Shown piece after piece: positions 21,441 to 35,665 of a stretch of 64,000 nt of DNA. The stretch is from contig NW_027195522.1 in the NCBI RefSeq assembly GCF_038502225.1, positions 62,001 through 126,000 of the forward strand, given 5' to 3'. The position numbers and the translations under genes are program-made. How positions within the stretch are numbered: the first letter of the stretch is position 1; each line of letters starts with the position of its first letter. This DNA comes from Cherax quadricarinatus (taxonomy: Eukaryota > Arthropoda > Malacostraca > Decapoda > Parastacidae). The notes beneath the pieces are model-generated. The model made no database searches. It had not been told where the DNA came from and saw only the letters and a list, made by a program, of their open reading frames with translations.

Positions 21441-22600
21441 AGTGTGGTGGTTAGTGCGATGGACTGGTGGTGAGGGTGATGGTTTGGTGGTGAGAGTGAT
21501 GGATTGGTGGCGAGGTTGATGGACTGGTGGTGAGAGTGATGGACTGAAGGTGATTGACCTGTGGTGAGGGTGATTGCCTGGTGGTGAGGGTGATTGCCTG
21601 GTGGTGATTGACTGGTGCTGAGGGTGATGGACTGTTGGTGAGAGTGAAGGACTGGTGGTGAGGGTGGGGGACTAATGGTGAGGGTGATGGACTGGTGGTG
21701 AGAGTGATGGACTGGTGGTGAGGGTGATGGACTGCTGGTGAGGGTGATGGATTGGTGAAAGTAATGGACTGGTTGTGAGGGTGATGGATTGGAGGTACGA
21801 GTGATGGACTGGTGGTGATAGTTATGTACTGGTGGTGAGAGTGATGTACTGATGTTGTTGGTGATGGACTGGTGGTGAGGGGGTGAGAGTGTTGGACTGG
21901 TGGTGAGAGTGATGGACTGGTGGTGACGGTGATGGACTGATGGTGAGGGTGATGGACTGATGGTGAGGGTGATGGACTGATGGTGAGGGTGAAGGACTGA
22001 TGGTGAGGGTGAAGGAGTGGTTGTGAAGGTGAAGTACTGGTGGTGAGGGTGATGGACTGATGGTGAGGGTGATGGACTAATGGTGAGGGTGATAGACTGG
22101 TGATTAGTGTGATGGATTCGAGGTGAGGGTGATGGGTTGGCGGTGAGTGTGATGGATTGGTGGTAAGGTTGATGGACTGGTGGTGAGAGTAATGGACTGA
22201 CGGTGATTGACCTGTGGTGAGAGTGATTGCCTGGTGGTGAGTGTGATTGCCTGGTGGTGAGTGTGATTGCCTGGTGGTGATTGACTGGTGCTGAGGGTGA
22301 TGGACTGGTGGTGAGAGTGATGGACTGGTGGTGAGAGTGATGAACTGGAGGTGAGAGTGATGGACTGGTGGTGATGGTGATGGACTGGTGGAGAGAGTGA
22401 TGGTCTGGTGGTGAGAGTGATGAACTGGAGGTGAGAGTGGACTGGTGGTGATGGTGATGGACTGGTGGAGAGAGTGATGGTCTGGTGGTGAGGGTGATGG
22501 ACTGGTGGTGATGGTGATGGACTGGTGGAGAGAGTGATGGACTAGTGATGAGAGTTATGGACTGCTATGGAGGGTGATGCACTGGTGGTGAAGGTGATGA
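21441..22600. repeat. Second 20-bp G-rich minisatellite array, degenerate
   Basis: The same unit family as 16540-19660 but with more substitutions and indels. It forms the satellite part of the duplicated segment B. Confidence 0.9.
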
Positions 22601-23285
22601 ATCTGTGTCGATTGTGACGAGCGACTGACGATTGTGATGAACGACTGACGATTGTAATGAACGACTGACGATTGTAATGAACGACTGACGATTGTGGTAA
22701 ACGACTGACGCTTGTGATGAACGACTGACGATTGTGATGAACGACTGACGATTGTGGTGAACGACTGACGATTGTGATGAACGACTGACGATTGTGATGA
22801 ACGACTAACGATAGTGATGAACGACTGACGATTATGATCAACGCCTCACGCTTGTGATGAACGACTGATGATTGTGGTGAACGACTGACGATTGTGATGA
22901 ACGACTGACGATTGTGATGAACGACTGACGATTGTGACGAACGACTGACGCTTGTGATGAACGACTGACGATTGTGATGAACGACTGACGATTGTGATGA
23001 ACGACTAACGATAGTGATGAACGACTGACGATTATGATCAACGCCTCACGCTTGTGATGAACGACTGATGATTGTGGTGAACGACTGACGAATGTGACGA
23101 ACGACTGACGATTGTGACGAACGACTGACGATTGTGATGAGCGACTTACGTTTGTGATGAACGACTGACGTTTGTGATGAGCGACTGACGATTTTGATGA
23201 ACGACTGACGATAGTGATGAACGACTGACGATTGTGATCAACGCCTCACGCTTGTGACGAACGATTGACGATTGTGGTGAACTCT
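22601..23285. repeat. Distinct 20-bp minisatellite with a 200-bp higher-order repeat
   Basis: Unit ACGACTGACGATTGTGATGA. A characteristic run of variant units (ACTAACGATAG, then ATTATGATCAACGCCTCACG) occurs at about 22803-22856 and again at about 23003-23056, exactly ten units apart. A third weaker copy lies near 23210-23255. Confidence 0.9.
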
Positions 23286-23660
23286 TGGTGAGGGTGATGG
23301 ACTGGTGGTGAGGCTGATGGACTTGTGATGATGGTGAAGGACTGGTGGTGAGATTGATGGACTGGTGGTGAGGGTGATGCACTGGTGGTGAGAGTGATGG
23401 AATGGGGGTGATGGTGATGGACTGGTGTTGAGGGTGGACTGCTGGTGAATGTGATGGACTGGTGGTGAGGGTGATGGACTGATGATGAGGGTGATTGACT
23501 GGTGGTGAGTGTGATGGACTGGTGGTGAGGGTGATGGACTGGCGGTGAAGATGATGGACTGGTGGTGAGGGTGATGAATTGGTGGTGAGGGTGATTGAGT
23601 GGTGGTGTGGTTGATGGAATGGTAGTGAGGGTGAAGGAATGGGGTGATGGAATGGTGGTG
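23286..23660. repeat. Return of the 20-bp G-rich minisatellite
   Basis: Degenerate CTGGTGGTGAGGGTGATGGA units bridging to duplicated block B. Confidence 0.85.
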
Positions 23661-24610
23661 AAGGGTGAAGTTTTTGAGGGTCTCGAAGTTCTTGCAGTTC
23701 TTGAAGTTCTCGAAGATCTTGAAGTTCTGAAAGGGAAGATTATTAAGTTATTAATGCCTCACTCAGGTCCATGTCTTTAGGTGACCGTTCTTGTCCCCTC
23801 GGATATTCACCATTCACCACTTCCCTGAGGTCAGCAACACAAGTATTAGACAACAACACAAGGACCAGACAACAAGTATTAGACAACAACACAAGGACCA
23901 GACAACAACACAAGGACCAGACAACAACACAAGGACCAGACAACAACACAAGTAGTGGACAACAACACAAGGACGAGACAACAACAAAAGGAGAGGACAA
24001 CAACACAAGGACAACAACACGAGGACAACAACACAAGGAGAGGACAACAACACAAGGAGAGGACAACAACCGAAGGAGAGGACAACAACCTAAGGAGAGG
24101 ACAACAACCGAAGGAGAGGACAACAACCGAAGGACAGGACAACAACCGAAGGACACGACAACAACCGAAGGAGAGGACAAGACAGCAACCGAAGGAGAGG
24201 ACAAGACAGCAACCAAGAGAACAACGAGAACAGTTAGATGCTATTACTGGGGAGGACACGCAGAAATCTGCGCCCAGCAGTAACATCCTCCTGGACAGCC
24301 TTGACCCGCACACTACCTAGACGAGAGACCTCACTCACCCAGTTAACCCACGAAGCTCTGGCCACTTAGTAACAATTTCGGAGTTCTATTTATATTTCAT
24401 ATTGCATCCATATTAGTTATTAATTTATTCGATTATTTAGCAGTTTAAGTGTATTATAAACGTTTTTTGGTGTACAAATTACTGTCCATGAGTAAACCTT
24501 CACGTTTTCATGTATGGAACTCTGATTAATTGTTATCTGTTGTCTTTTTTTCTTGTTATTTATCTCTTGTTTCTCCATAATACGCTAAGATTCACAAGTA
24601 CATACTCTCT
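23661..24610. other. Duplicated non-satellite block, copy B
   Basis: Matches 19661-20345 in order and sequence (for example CTCACTCAGGTCCATGTCT at 23759-23777 and 19762-19780). The 19-bp CAACAACACAAGGACCAGA-type repeat is expanded here (about 23845-24215 against 19850-19965 in copy A). Confidence 0.75.
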
Positions 24611-24650
24611 CTTTCTTCTCTCTGTCCCTCTCTCTACACGCGCGCGCGCC

Positions 24651-24654
<4 letters not shown>

Positions 24655-24697
<43 letters not shown>
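24655..24697. repeat. (CA)/(TA)n microsatellite
   Basis: CG/CA run then pure TA, directly abutting the inverted-repeat element. Confidence 0.95.
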
Positions 24698-25184
<487 letters not shown>

Positions 25185-25375
25185 GTAAAATGAATGTTGG
25201 TAGAGTGGAGACAGTAATGTGTGTGGATAATGTATGTTCACTTGGTAATATTCCAGACACAACCAGGAAAGTTCTCACATATATGGTAAGAAACTCTTCA
25301 TTATTATGTATGTAAATATTACTATCTTAGGTTAAATATAGAATGTGGATGTTCAATGTTTTATTAAATATATCC

Positions 25376-28300
25376 TGAGTGAGAGATGTGAAGACAGTAG
25401 TGAGAGATGTAAAGACAGTAGTGAGAGATGTAAAGACAGTAGTGAGAGATGTGAAGACAGTAGTGAGAGATGTAAAGACAGTAGTGAGAGATGTGAAGAC
25501 AGCAGTGAGAGATGTAAAGACAGTAGTGAGAGATGTGAAGACAGTAGTGAGAGATGTAAAGACAGTAGTGAGAGATGTAAAGACAGTAGTGAGAGATGTA
25601 AAGACAGTAGTGAGAGATGTAAAGACAGTAGTGAGAGATGTGAAGACAGTAGTGAGAGATGTAAAGACAGTAGTGAGAGATGTAAAGACAGTAGTGAGAG
25701 ATGTGAAGACAGTAGTGAGAGATGTAAAGACAGTAGTGAGAGATGTGAAGACAGTAGTGAGAGATGTGAAGACAGTAGTGAGAGATGTAAAGACAGTAGT
25801 GAGAGATGTGAAGACAGAAGTGAGAGATGTAAAGACAGTAGTGAGAGATGTGAAGACAGTAGTGAGAGATGTGAAGACAGTAGTGAGAGATGTAAAGACA
25901 GTAGTGAGAGATGTAAAGACAGTAGTGAGAGATGTGAAGACAGTAGTGAGAGATGTAAAGACAGTAGTGAGAGATGTGAAGACAGTAGTGAGAGATGTGA
26001 AGACAGTAGTGAGAGATGTAAAGACAGTAGTGAGAGATGTGAAGACAGTAGTGAGAGATGTGAAGACAGTAGTGAGAGATGTAAAGACAGTAGTGAGAGA
26101 TGTGAAGACAGTAGTGAGAGATGTGAAGACAGTAGTGAGAGATGTGAAGACAGTAGTGAGAGATGTAAAGACAGTAGTGAGAGATGTGAAGACAGTAGTG
26201 AGAGATGTGAATACAGTAGTGAGAGATGTAATGACAGTAGTGAGAGATGTAATGACAGTAGTGAGAGATGTAAAGACAGTAGTGAGAGATGTAAAGACAG
26301 TAGTGAGAGATGTAAAGACAGTAGTGAGAGATGTAAAGACAGTAGTGAGAGATGTGAAGACAGTAGTGAGAGATGTGAAGACAGTAGTGAGAGATGTGAA
26401 GACAGTAGTGAGAGATGTAAAGACAGTAGTGAGAGATGTAAAGACAGTAGTGAGAGATGTAAAGACAGTAGTGAGAGATGTGAAGACAGTAGTGAGAGAT
26501 GTGAAGACAGTAGTGAGAGATGTGAAGACAGTAGTGAGAGATGTGAAGACAGTAGTGAGAGATGTGAAGACAGTAGTGAGAGATGTGAAGACAGTAGTGA
26601 GAGATGTGAAAACAGTAGTGAGAGATGTGAAGACAGTAGTGAGAGATGTGAAGACAGTAGTGAGAGATGTGAAGACAGTAGTGAGAGATGTGAAGACAGT
26701 AGTGAGAGATGTGAAGACAGTAGTGAGAGATGTGAAGACAGTAGTGAGAGATGTGAAGACAGTAGTGAGAGATGTGAAGACAGTAGTGAGAGATGTGAAG
26801 ACAGGAGAAGTGAGAGATGTGAAGACAGTAGTGAGAGATGTGAAGACAGTAGTGAGAGATGTGAAGACAGGAGAAGTGAGAGATGTGAAGACAGAAGTGA
26901 GAGATGTGAAGACAGTAGTGAGAGATGTGAAGACAGTAGTGAGAGATGTGAAGACAGGAGAAGTGAGAGATGTGAAGACAGGAGAAGTGAGAGATGTGAA
27001 GACAGGAGAAGTGAGAGATGTGAAGACAGTAGTGAGAGATGTGAAGACAGTAGTGAGAGATGTGAAGACAGGAGAAGTGAGAGATGTGAAGACAGGAGAA
27101 GTGAGAGATGTGAAGACAGGAGAAGTGAGAGATGTGAAGACAGTAGTGAGAGATGTGAAGACAGTAGTGAGAGATGTGAAGACAGGAGAAGTGAGAGATG
27201 TGAAGACAGGAGAAGTGAGAGATGTGAAGACAGTAGTGAGAGATGTGAAGACAGTAGTGAGAGATGTGAAGACAGCAGTGAGAGATGTGAAGACAGCAGT
27301 GAGAGATGTGAAGACAGTAGTGAGAGATGTGAAGACAGTAGTGAGAGATGTGAAGACAGTAGTGAGAGATGTGAAGACAGTAGTGAGAGATGTGAAGACA
27401 GTAGTGAGAGATGTGAAGACAGTAGTGAGAGATGTGAAGACAGTAGTGAGAGATGTGAAGACAGTAGTGAGAGATGTGAAGACAGTAGTGAGAGATGTGA
27501 AGACAGTAGTGAGAGATGTTAAGACAGTAGTGAGAGATGTTAAGACAGTAGTGAGAGATGTTAAGACAGTAGTGAGAGATGTTAAGACAGTAGTGAGAGA
27601 TGTTAAGACAGTAGTGAGAGATGTGAAGACAGTAGTGAGAGATGTGAAGACAGTAGTGAGAGATGTGAAGAGAGTAGTGAGAGATGTGAAGAGAGTATTG
27701 AGAGATGAGAACAGAGTATTGAGATATGTGAAGAGAGTAGTGAGAGATGTGAAGACAGTAGTGAGAGATGTGAAGACAGTAGTGAGAGATGTGAAGACAG
27801 TAGTGAGAGATGTGAAGACAGTAGTGAGAGATGTGAAGACAGTAGTGAGAGATGTGAAGACAGTAGTGAGAGATGTGAAGACAGTAGTGAGAGATGTGAA
27901 GACAGTAGTGAGAGATGTGAAGACAGTAGTGAGAGATGTGAAGACAGTAGTGAGAGATGTGAAGACAGTAGTGAGAGATGTGAAGACAGTAGTGAGAGAT
28001 GTGAAGACAGTAGTGAGAGATGTGAAGACAGTAGTGAGAGATGTGAAGACAGTAGTGAGAGATGTGAAGACAGTAGTGAGAGATGTGAAGACAGTAGTGA
28101 GAGATGTGAAGACAGTAGTGAGAGATGTGAAGACAGTAGTGAGAGATGTGAAGACAGTAGTGAGAGATGTGAAGACAGTAGTGGGAGATGTGAAGACAGT
28201 AGTGGGAGATGTAATGACAGTAGTGAGAGATGTGAAGACAGTAGTGAGAGATGTAATGACAGTAGTGAGAGATGTGAAGACAGTAGTGAGAGATGTGAAG

Positions 28301-31300
28301 ACAGTAGTGGGAGATGTAATGACAGTAGTGAGAGATGTGAAGACAGTAGTGAGAGATGTGAAGACAGTAGTGAGAGATGTAATGACAGTAGTGAGAGATG
28401 TTATGACAGTAGTGAGAGATGTGAAGACAGTAGTGAGAGATGTGAAGACAGTAGTGAGAGATGTAATGAAGACAGTAGTGACAGATGTAATGACAGTAGT
28501 GAGAGATGTAATGACAGTAGTGACAGATGTAATGACAATAATGAGAGATGTAATGACAGTAGTGAGAGATGTAAAGACAGTAGTGAGAGATGTAATGACA
28601 GTAGTAACGATGTAATGACAGTAGTGATGATGTAATGACAGTAGTGATGATGGTAATGACATAGTGATGATGGTAATGACATAGTGATGATGGTAATGAC
28701 ATAGTGATGATGGTAATGACATAGTGATGATGGTAATGACATAGTGATGATGGTAATGACATAGTGATGATGGTAATGACAGTAGTGATGTAATGACAGT
28801 GAGAGATGTGAAGACAGTAGTGAGATGTGAAGACAGTAGTGAGAGATGTGAAGACAGTAGTGACAGATGTAATGACAGTAGTGACAGATGTAATGACAGT
28901 AGTGAGAGATGTGAAGACAGTAGTGAGAGATGTGAAGACAGTAGTGACAGATGTAATGACAGTAGTGACAGATGTACTGACAGTAGTGACAGATGTAATG
29001 ACAGTAGTGAGAGATGTGAAGACAGTAGTGAGAGATGTGAAGACAGTAGTGAGAGATGTGAAGACAGTAGTGAGAGATGTGAAGACAGTAGTGAGAGATG
29101 TGAATGACAGTAGTGAGAGATGTAATGACAGTAGTGAGAGATGTAATGACAGTAGTAACGATGTAATGACAGTAGTAACGATGTAATGACAGTAGTGATG
29201 ATGTAATGACAGTAGTGACAGATGTGAATGACAATAGTGACAGATGTAATGACAGTAGTGAGAGATGTAATGACAGTATTGAGAGATGTGAAGACAGTAG
29301 TGAGAGATGTGAAGACAGAAGTGAGAGATGTGAAGACAGTAGTGAGAGATGTAAAGACAGTAGTGACAGATGTAATGACAGTAGTGACAGATGTAATGAC
29401 AGTAGTGAGAGATGTAATGACAGTAGTGAGAGATGTGAAGACAGTAGTGAGAGATGTGAAGACAGTAGTGAGAGATGTGAAGACAGTAGTGAGAGATGTG
29501 AAGACAGTAGTGAGAGATGTGAAGACAGTAGTGAGAGATGTGATGACAGTAGTGAGAGATGTGAAGACAGTAGTGAGAGATGTGAAGACAGTAGTGAGAG
29601 ATGTGAAGACAGTAGTGAGAGATGTGAAGACAGTAGTGAGAGATGTGAAGACAGTAGTGAGAGATGTGATGACAGTAGTGAGAGATGTGAAGACAGTAGT
29701 GAGAGATGTAAGACAGTAGTGACAGATGTGAAGACAGTAGTGAGAGATGTGAAGACAGTAGTGAGATGTGAAGACAGTAGTGAGAGATGTAGATGTGACA
29801 GTAGTGACAGATGTGTAATGACAGTAGTGAGAGATGTGAATGACAGTAGTGAGAGATGTGAAGACAGTAGTGAGAGATGTAAAGACAGTAGTGACAGATG
29901 TAATGACAGTAGGTGAGAGATGTGAAGACAGTAGTGAGAGATGTGAAGACAGTAGTGAGAGATGTGAAGACAGTAGTGAGAGATGTGAAGACAGTAGTGA
30001 GAGATGTGAAGACAGTAGTGAGAGATGTGAAGACAGTAGTGAGAGATGTGAAGACAGTAGTGAGAGATGTGAAGACAGTAGTGAGAGATGTGAAGACAGT
30101 AGTGAGAGATGTGAAGACAGTAGTGAGAGATGTGAAGAGAGTAGTGAGAGATGTGAAGACAGTAGTGAGAGATGTGAAGACAGTAGTGAGAGATGTGAAG
30201 ACAGTAGTGAGAGATGTGAAGACAGTAGTGAGAGATGTGAAGACAGTAGTGAGAGATGTGAAGACAGTAGTGAGAGATGTGAAGACAGTAGTGAGAGATG
30301 TGAAGACAGGAGAAGTGAGAGATGTGAAGACAGGAGAAGTGAGAGATGTGAAGACAGTAGTGAGAGATGTGAAGACAGTAGTGAGAGATGTGAAGACAGT
30401 AGTGAGAGATGTGAAGACAGGAGAAGTGAGAGATGTGAAGACAGGAGAAGTGAGAGATGTGAAGACAGTAGTGAGAGATGTAAAGACAGTAGTGAGAGAT
30501 GTGAAGACAGAAGTGAGAGATGTGAAGACAGGAGAAGTGAGAGATGTGAAGACAGTAGTGAGAGATGTGAAGACAGTAGTGAGAGATGTGAAGACAGAAG
30601 TGAGAGATGTGAAGACAGTAGTGAGAGATGTGAAGACAGTAGTGAGAGATGTGAAGACAGTAGTGAGAGATGTGAAGACAGTAGTGAGAGATGTGAAGAC
30701 AGTAGTGAGAGATGTGAAGACAGTAGTGAGAGATGTGAAGACAGTAGTGAGAGATGTGAAGACAGTAGTGAGAGATGTGAAGACAGTAGTGAGAGATGTG
30801 AAGACAGTAGTGAGAGATGTGAAGACAGTAGTGAGAGATGTGAAGACAGTAGTGAGAGATGTGAAGACAGTAGTGAGAGATGTGAAGACAGTAGTGAGAG
30901 ATGTGAAGACAGTAGTGAGAGATGTGAAGACAGTAGTGAGAGATGTGAAGACAGTAGTGGGAGATGTGAAGACAGTAGTGAGAGATGTGAAGACAGTAGT
31001 GAGAGATGTGAAGACAGTAGTGAGAGATGTGAAGACAGTAGTGAGAGATGTGAAGACAGTAGTGAGAGATGTTAAGCCAGTAGTGAGAGATGTGAAGACA
31101 GTAGTGAGAGATGTGAAGACAGTAGTGAGAGATGTGAAGACAGTAGTGAGAGATGTGAAGACAGTAGTGAGAGATGTTAAGACAGTAGTGAGAGATGTGA
31201 AGACAGTAGTGAGAGATGTGAAGACAGTAGTGAGAGTTGTGAAGACAGTAGTGAGAGATGTGAAGACAGTAGTGAGAGATGTGAAGACAGTAGTGAGAGA

Positions 31301-34270
31301 TGTGAAGACAGTAGTGAGAGATGTGAAGACAGTAGTGAGAGATGTGAAGACAGTAGTGAGAGATGTGAAGACAGTAGTGAGAGATGTGAAGACAGGAGAA
31401 GTGAGAGATGTGAAGACAGTAGTGAGAGATGTGAAGACAGTAGTGAGAGATGTGAAGACAGTAGTGAGAGATGTGAAGACAGTAGTGAGAGATGTGAAGA
31501 CAGTAGTGAGAGATGTGAAGACAGTAGTGAGAGATGTAAAGACAGAAGTGACAGATGTAATGACAGTAGTGAGAGATGTAATGACAGTAATGAGAGATGT
31601 AATGACAGTAGTGAGAGATATAAAGACAGTAGTGAGAGATGTGAAGACAGTAGTGAGAGATGTAATGACAGTAGTGACAGATGTAATGACAGTAGTGAGA
31701 GATGTGAAGACAGTAGTGAGAGATGTGAAGACAGTAGTGAGAGATGTGAAGACAGTAGTGACAGATGTGAAGACAGTAGTGAGAGATGCAATGACAGTAG
31801 TGACAGATGTAATGACAGTAGTGACAGATGTAATGACAGTAGTGAGAGATGTAATGACAGTAGTGAGAGATGTAATGACAGTAGTGAGAGATGTAATGAC
31901 AGTAGTGAGAGATGTAATGACAGTGAGAGATGTGAAGACAGTAGTGACATGTGAAGACAGTAGTGACAGATGTGAAGACAGTAGTGACAGATGTAATGAC
32001 AGTAGTGACAGATGTAATGACAGTAGTGAGAGATGTGAAGACAGTAGTGAGAGATGTGAAGACAGTAGTGAGAGATGTAATGACAGTAGTGACAGATGTA
32101 ATGACAGTAGTGACAGATGTAATGACAGTAGTGACAGATGTAATGACAGTAGTGAGAGATGTGAAGACAGTAGTGACAGATGTGAAGACAGTAGTGACAG
32201 ATGTAATGACAGTAGTGAGAGATGTAATGACAGTAGTGAGAGATGTAATGACAGTAGTGAGAGATGTAATGACAGTAGTGACAGATGTAATGACAGTAGT
32301 GACAGATGTAATGACAGTAGTGACAGATGTAATGACAGTAGTGACAGATGTAATGACAATAGTGACAGATGTAATGACAGTAGTGAGAGATGTAATGACA
32401 GTAGTGAGAGATGTGAAGACAGTAGTGAGAGATGTGAAGACAGTAGTGAGAGATGTAAAGACAGTAGTGACAGATGTAATGACAGTAGTGACAGATGTAA
32501 TGACAGTAGTGAGAGATGTAATGACAGTAGTGAGAGATGTAATGACAGTAGTGAGAGATGTAATGACAGTAGTGAGAGATGTGAAGACAGTAGTGAGAGA
32601 TGTGAAGACAGTAGTGAGAGATGTGAAGACAGTAGTGAGAGATGTGAAGACAGTAGTGAGAGATGTGAAGACAGTAGTGAGAGATGTAATGACAGTAGTG
32701 ACAGATGTAATGACAATAGTGAGAGATGTGAAGACAGTAGTGAGAGATGTGAAGACAGTAGTGAGAGATGTGAAGACAGTAGTGAGAGATGTGAAGACAG
32801 TAGTGAGAGATGTGAAGACAGTAGTGAGAGATGTGAAGACAGTAGTGAGAGATGTGAAGACAGTAGTGAGAGATGTAATGACAGTAGTGACAGATGTAAT
32901 GACAGTAGTGACAGATGTGAAGACAGTAGTGAGAGATGTGAAGACAGTAGTGAGAGATGTGAAGACAGTAGTGAGATGTGAAGACAGTAGTGAGAGATGT
33001 AATGACAGTAGTGACAGATGTAATGACAGTAGTGAGAAATGTAATGACAGTAGTGAGAGATGTGAAGACAGTAGTGAGAGATGTAAAGACAGTAGTGACA
33101 GATGTAATGACAGTAGTGAGAGATGTAATGACAGTAGTGAGAGATGTGAAGACAGTAGTGAGAGATGTGAAGACAGTAGTGAGAGATGTAATGACAGTAG
33201 TGACAGATGTAATGACAATAGTGAGAGATGTGAAGACAGTAGTGAGAGATGTGAAGACAGTAGTGAGAGATGTGAAGACAGTAGTGAGAGATGTAATGAC
33301 AGTAGTGACAGATGTAATGACAATAGTGAGAGATCTGAAGACAGTAGTGAGAGATGTGAAGACAGTAGTGAGAGATGTGAAGACAGTAGTGAGAGATGTG
33401 AAGACAGTAGTGAGAGATGTGAAGACAGTAGTGAGAGATGTAATGACAGTAGTGACAGATGTAATGACAGTAGTGACAGATGTAATGACAGTAGTGAGAG
33501 ATGTGAAGACAGTAGTGAGAGATGTGAAGACAGTAGTGAGAGATGTGAAGACAGTAGTGAGAGATGTGAAGACAGTAGTGACAGATGTAATGACAGTACT
33601 AGGAGATGTAATGACAGTAGTGAGAGATGTGAAGACAGTAGTGAGAGATGTGAAGACAGTAGTGAGAGATGTGAAGACAGTAGTGAGAGATGTAATGACA
33701 GTAGTGACAGATGTAATGACAGTAGTGAGAGATGTAATGACAGTAGTGAGAGATGTAAAGACAGTAGTGAGAGATGTAATGACAGTAGTGAGAGATGTAA
33801 TGACAGTAGTGAGAGATGTAATGACAGTAGTGAGAGATGTAATGAGAGTAGTGAGAGATGTGAAGACAATAGTGAGAGATGTAATGACAGTAGTGACAGA
33901 TGTAATGACAGTAGTGACAGATGTAATGACAGTAGTGATGATGTAATGACAGTAGTGATGATGTAATGACAGTAGTGATGATGTAATGACAGTAGTCATG
34001 ATGGTAATGACAGCAGTGATGTAATGACAGTAGTAACGATGTAATGACAGTAGTGACAGATGTGAAGACAGTAGTGACAGATGTAATGACAGTAGTGACA
34101 TGTAATGACAGTAGTGAGAGATGTAATGACAGTAGTGACAGATGTAATGACAGTAGTGACAGATGTAAAGACAGTAGTGACAGATGTAATGACAGTAGTG
34201 ACAGATGTAATGACAGTAGTGACAGATGTAATAACAGTAGTGAGAGATGTGAAGGAAGGAGAAGTGACTT
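25376..34270. repeat. 21-bp minisatellite, about 8.9 kb and more than 400 copies
   Basis: A unit can be read at 25382-25402 (GTGAGAGATGTGAAGACAGT plus A). Variants are zoned: AAAGACA units at 25.4-26.5 kb; 24-bp units with AGGAGAAG in clusters at 26.8-27.25, 30.3-30.6 and 31.39 kb; GATGATGGTAATGACATAGT 20-bp units at 28.64-28.78 kb; and GACAGATGTAATGACA units from about 28.9 kb onward, most frequent after 31.5 kb. The seven-codon unit leaves long open frames on both strands (over 2400 codons on the minus strand). These are repeat shadows, with frame slips wherever 20-bp or odd-length units occur. Confidence 0.97.
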
Positions 34271-34415
34271 AAGAGATGTCTAGAACAGTTACGATGTTTT
34301 TCTTCTCATCTGCACTTTCCTCTTCCTATATATTGAGAGGAAAAATCATTGACCTACATTATTAATAAGAATTCTTAGTGAATAAAAGAAAGTCGATCAA
34401 ATAAGATCTACTTTG
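34271..34415. other. Short unassigned spacer
   Basis: Pyrimidine-rich then AT-rich; no feature seen. Confidence 0.5.
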
Positions 34416-34686
34416 ACTACCACGTTACCTTGACCCTGACCACCACGTTACCTTGACCCTGACCACCACGTTACCTTGACCCTGACCACCACGCTACCTT
34501 GACCCTGACCTCCACGTTACCTTGACCGTGACCACCACGTTACCTTGACCCTGACCTCCACGTTACCTTGACCGTGACCACCACGCTACCTTGACCCTGA
34601 CCACCACGTTACCTTGACCGTGACCACCACGTTACCTTGACCCTGACCACCACGTTACCTTGACCCTGACCTCCACGTTACCTTGT
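34416..34686. repeat. 23-bp minisatellite, about 12 copies
   Basis: Units of the form CCTTGACCCTGACCACCACG plus TTA, with CCGTGACC and CCTCCACG variants. Confidence 0.92.
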
Positions 34687-34749
34687 TAAGTCTCCACTAC
34701 AAAGTCAAAGATATGTTTTACAATGTTTATCCGGAAATTAGTGACATTT

Positions 34750-35665
34750 ATGCGATCATAAAGTCCATGGTTATGTGAGCATAAAGTCCATGGTTATGTG
34801 AGCATAAAGTCCATGGTTATGTGAGCATAAAGTCCATGGTTATGTGAGCATAAAGTCCATGGTTATGTGAGCATAAAGTCCATGGTTATGTGAGCATAAA
34901 GTCCATGGTTATGTGAGCATAAAGTCCATGGTTATGTGAGCATAAAGTCCATGGTTATGTGAGCATAAAGTCCATGGTTATGCGATCATAAAGTCCATGG
35001 TTATGTGAGCATAAAGTCCATGGTTATGTGAGCATAAAGTCCATGGTTATGTGAGCATAAAGTCCATGGTTATGTGAGAAGAAATTCAATGGTTATGTGA
35101 GCATAAAGTCCATGGTTATGTGAGGATGAAGTTCATGATTATGTGAGCATAAATTCAATGGTTATGTGAGCATAAAGTCCATGGTTATGTGAGGATGAAG
35201 TTCATGATTATGTGAGCATAAATTCAATGGTTATGTGAGCATAAAGTCCATGGTTATGTGAGCATAAATTCAATGGTTATGTGAGCATAAAGTCCATGGT
35301 TATGTGAGGATGAAGTTCATGATTATGTGAACATAAATTCAATGGTTATGTGAGCATAAAGTCCATGGTTATGTGCGAAGAAATTCAATGGTTATGTGAG
35401 CATAACGTTCATGGTTATGTGAGGATGAAGTTCATGATTATGTGAGCATAAATTCAATGGTTATGTGAGCATGAAGTCCATGGTTATGTGAGCATAAATT
35501 CAATGGTTATGTGAGCATAAAGTCCATGGTTATGTGAGGATGAAGTTCATGATTATGTGAGCATAAATTCAATGGTTATGTGAGCATAGAGTCCATGGTT
35601 ATGTGAGCATAAATTCAATGGTTATGTGAGCATAACGTTCATGGTTATGTGAGCATAAAGTCACT
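34750..35665. repeat. 23-bp minisatellite at the outer end of the left arm, about 40 copies
   Basis: Unit TGGTTATGTGAGCATAAAGT plus CCA; a second form has AAATTCAA in place of AAAGTCCA, and a third AGGATGAAGTTCATGA. The reverse complement of the same unit forms 59425-59893, the outer end of the right arm. Confidence 0.95.

Noticed and set aside
25364..34101. Very long frames on both strands at the 21-bp array as repeat proteins
   Set aside because: Consequence of a seven-codon unit; no non-repeat domain or gene signals, and frame slips at odd-length units.
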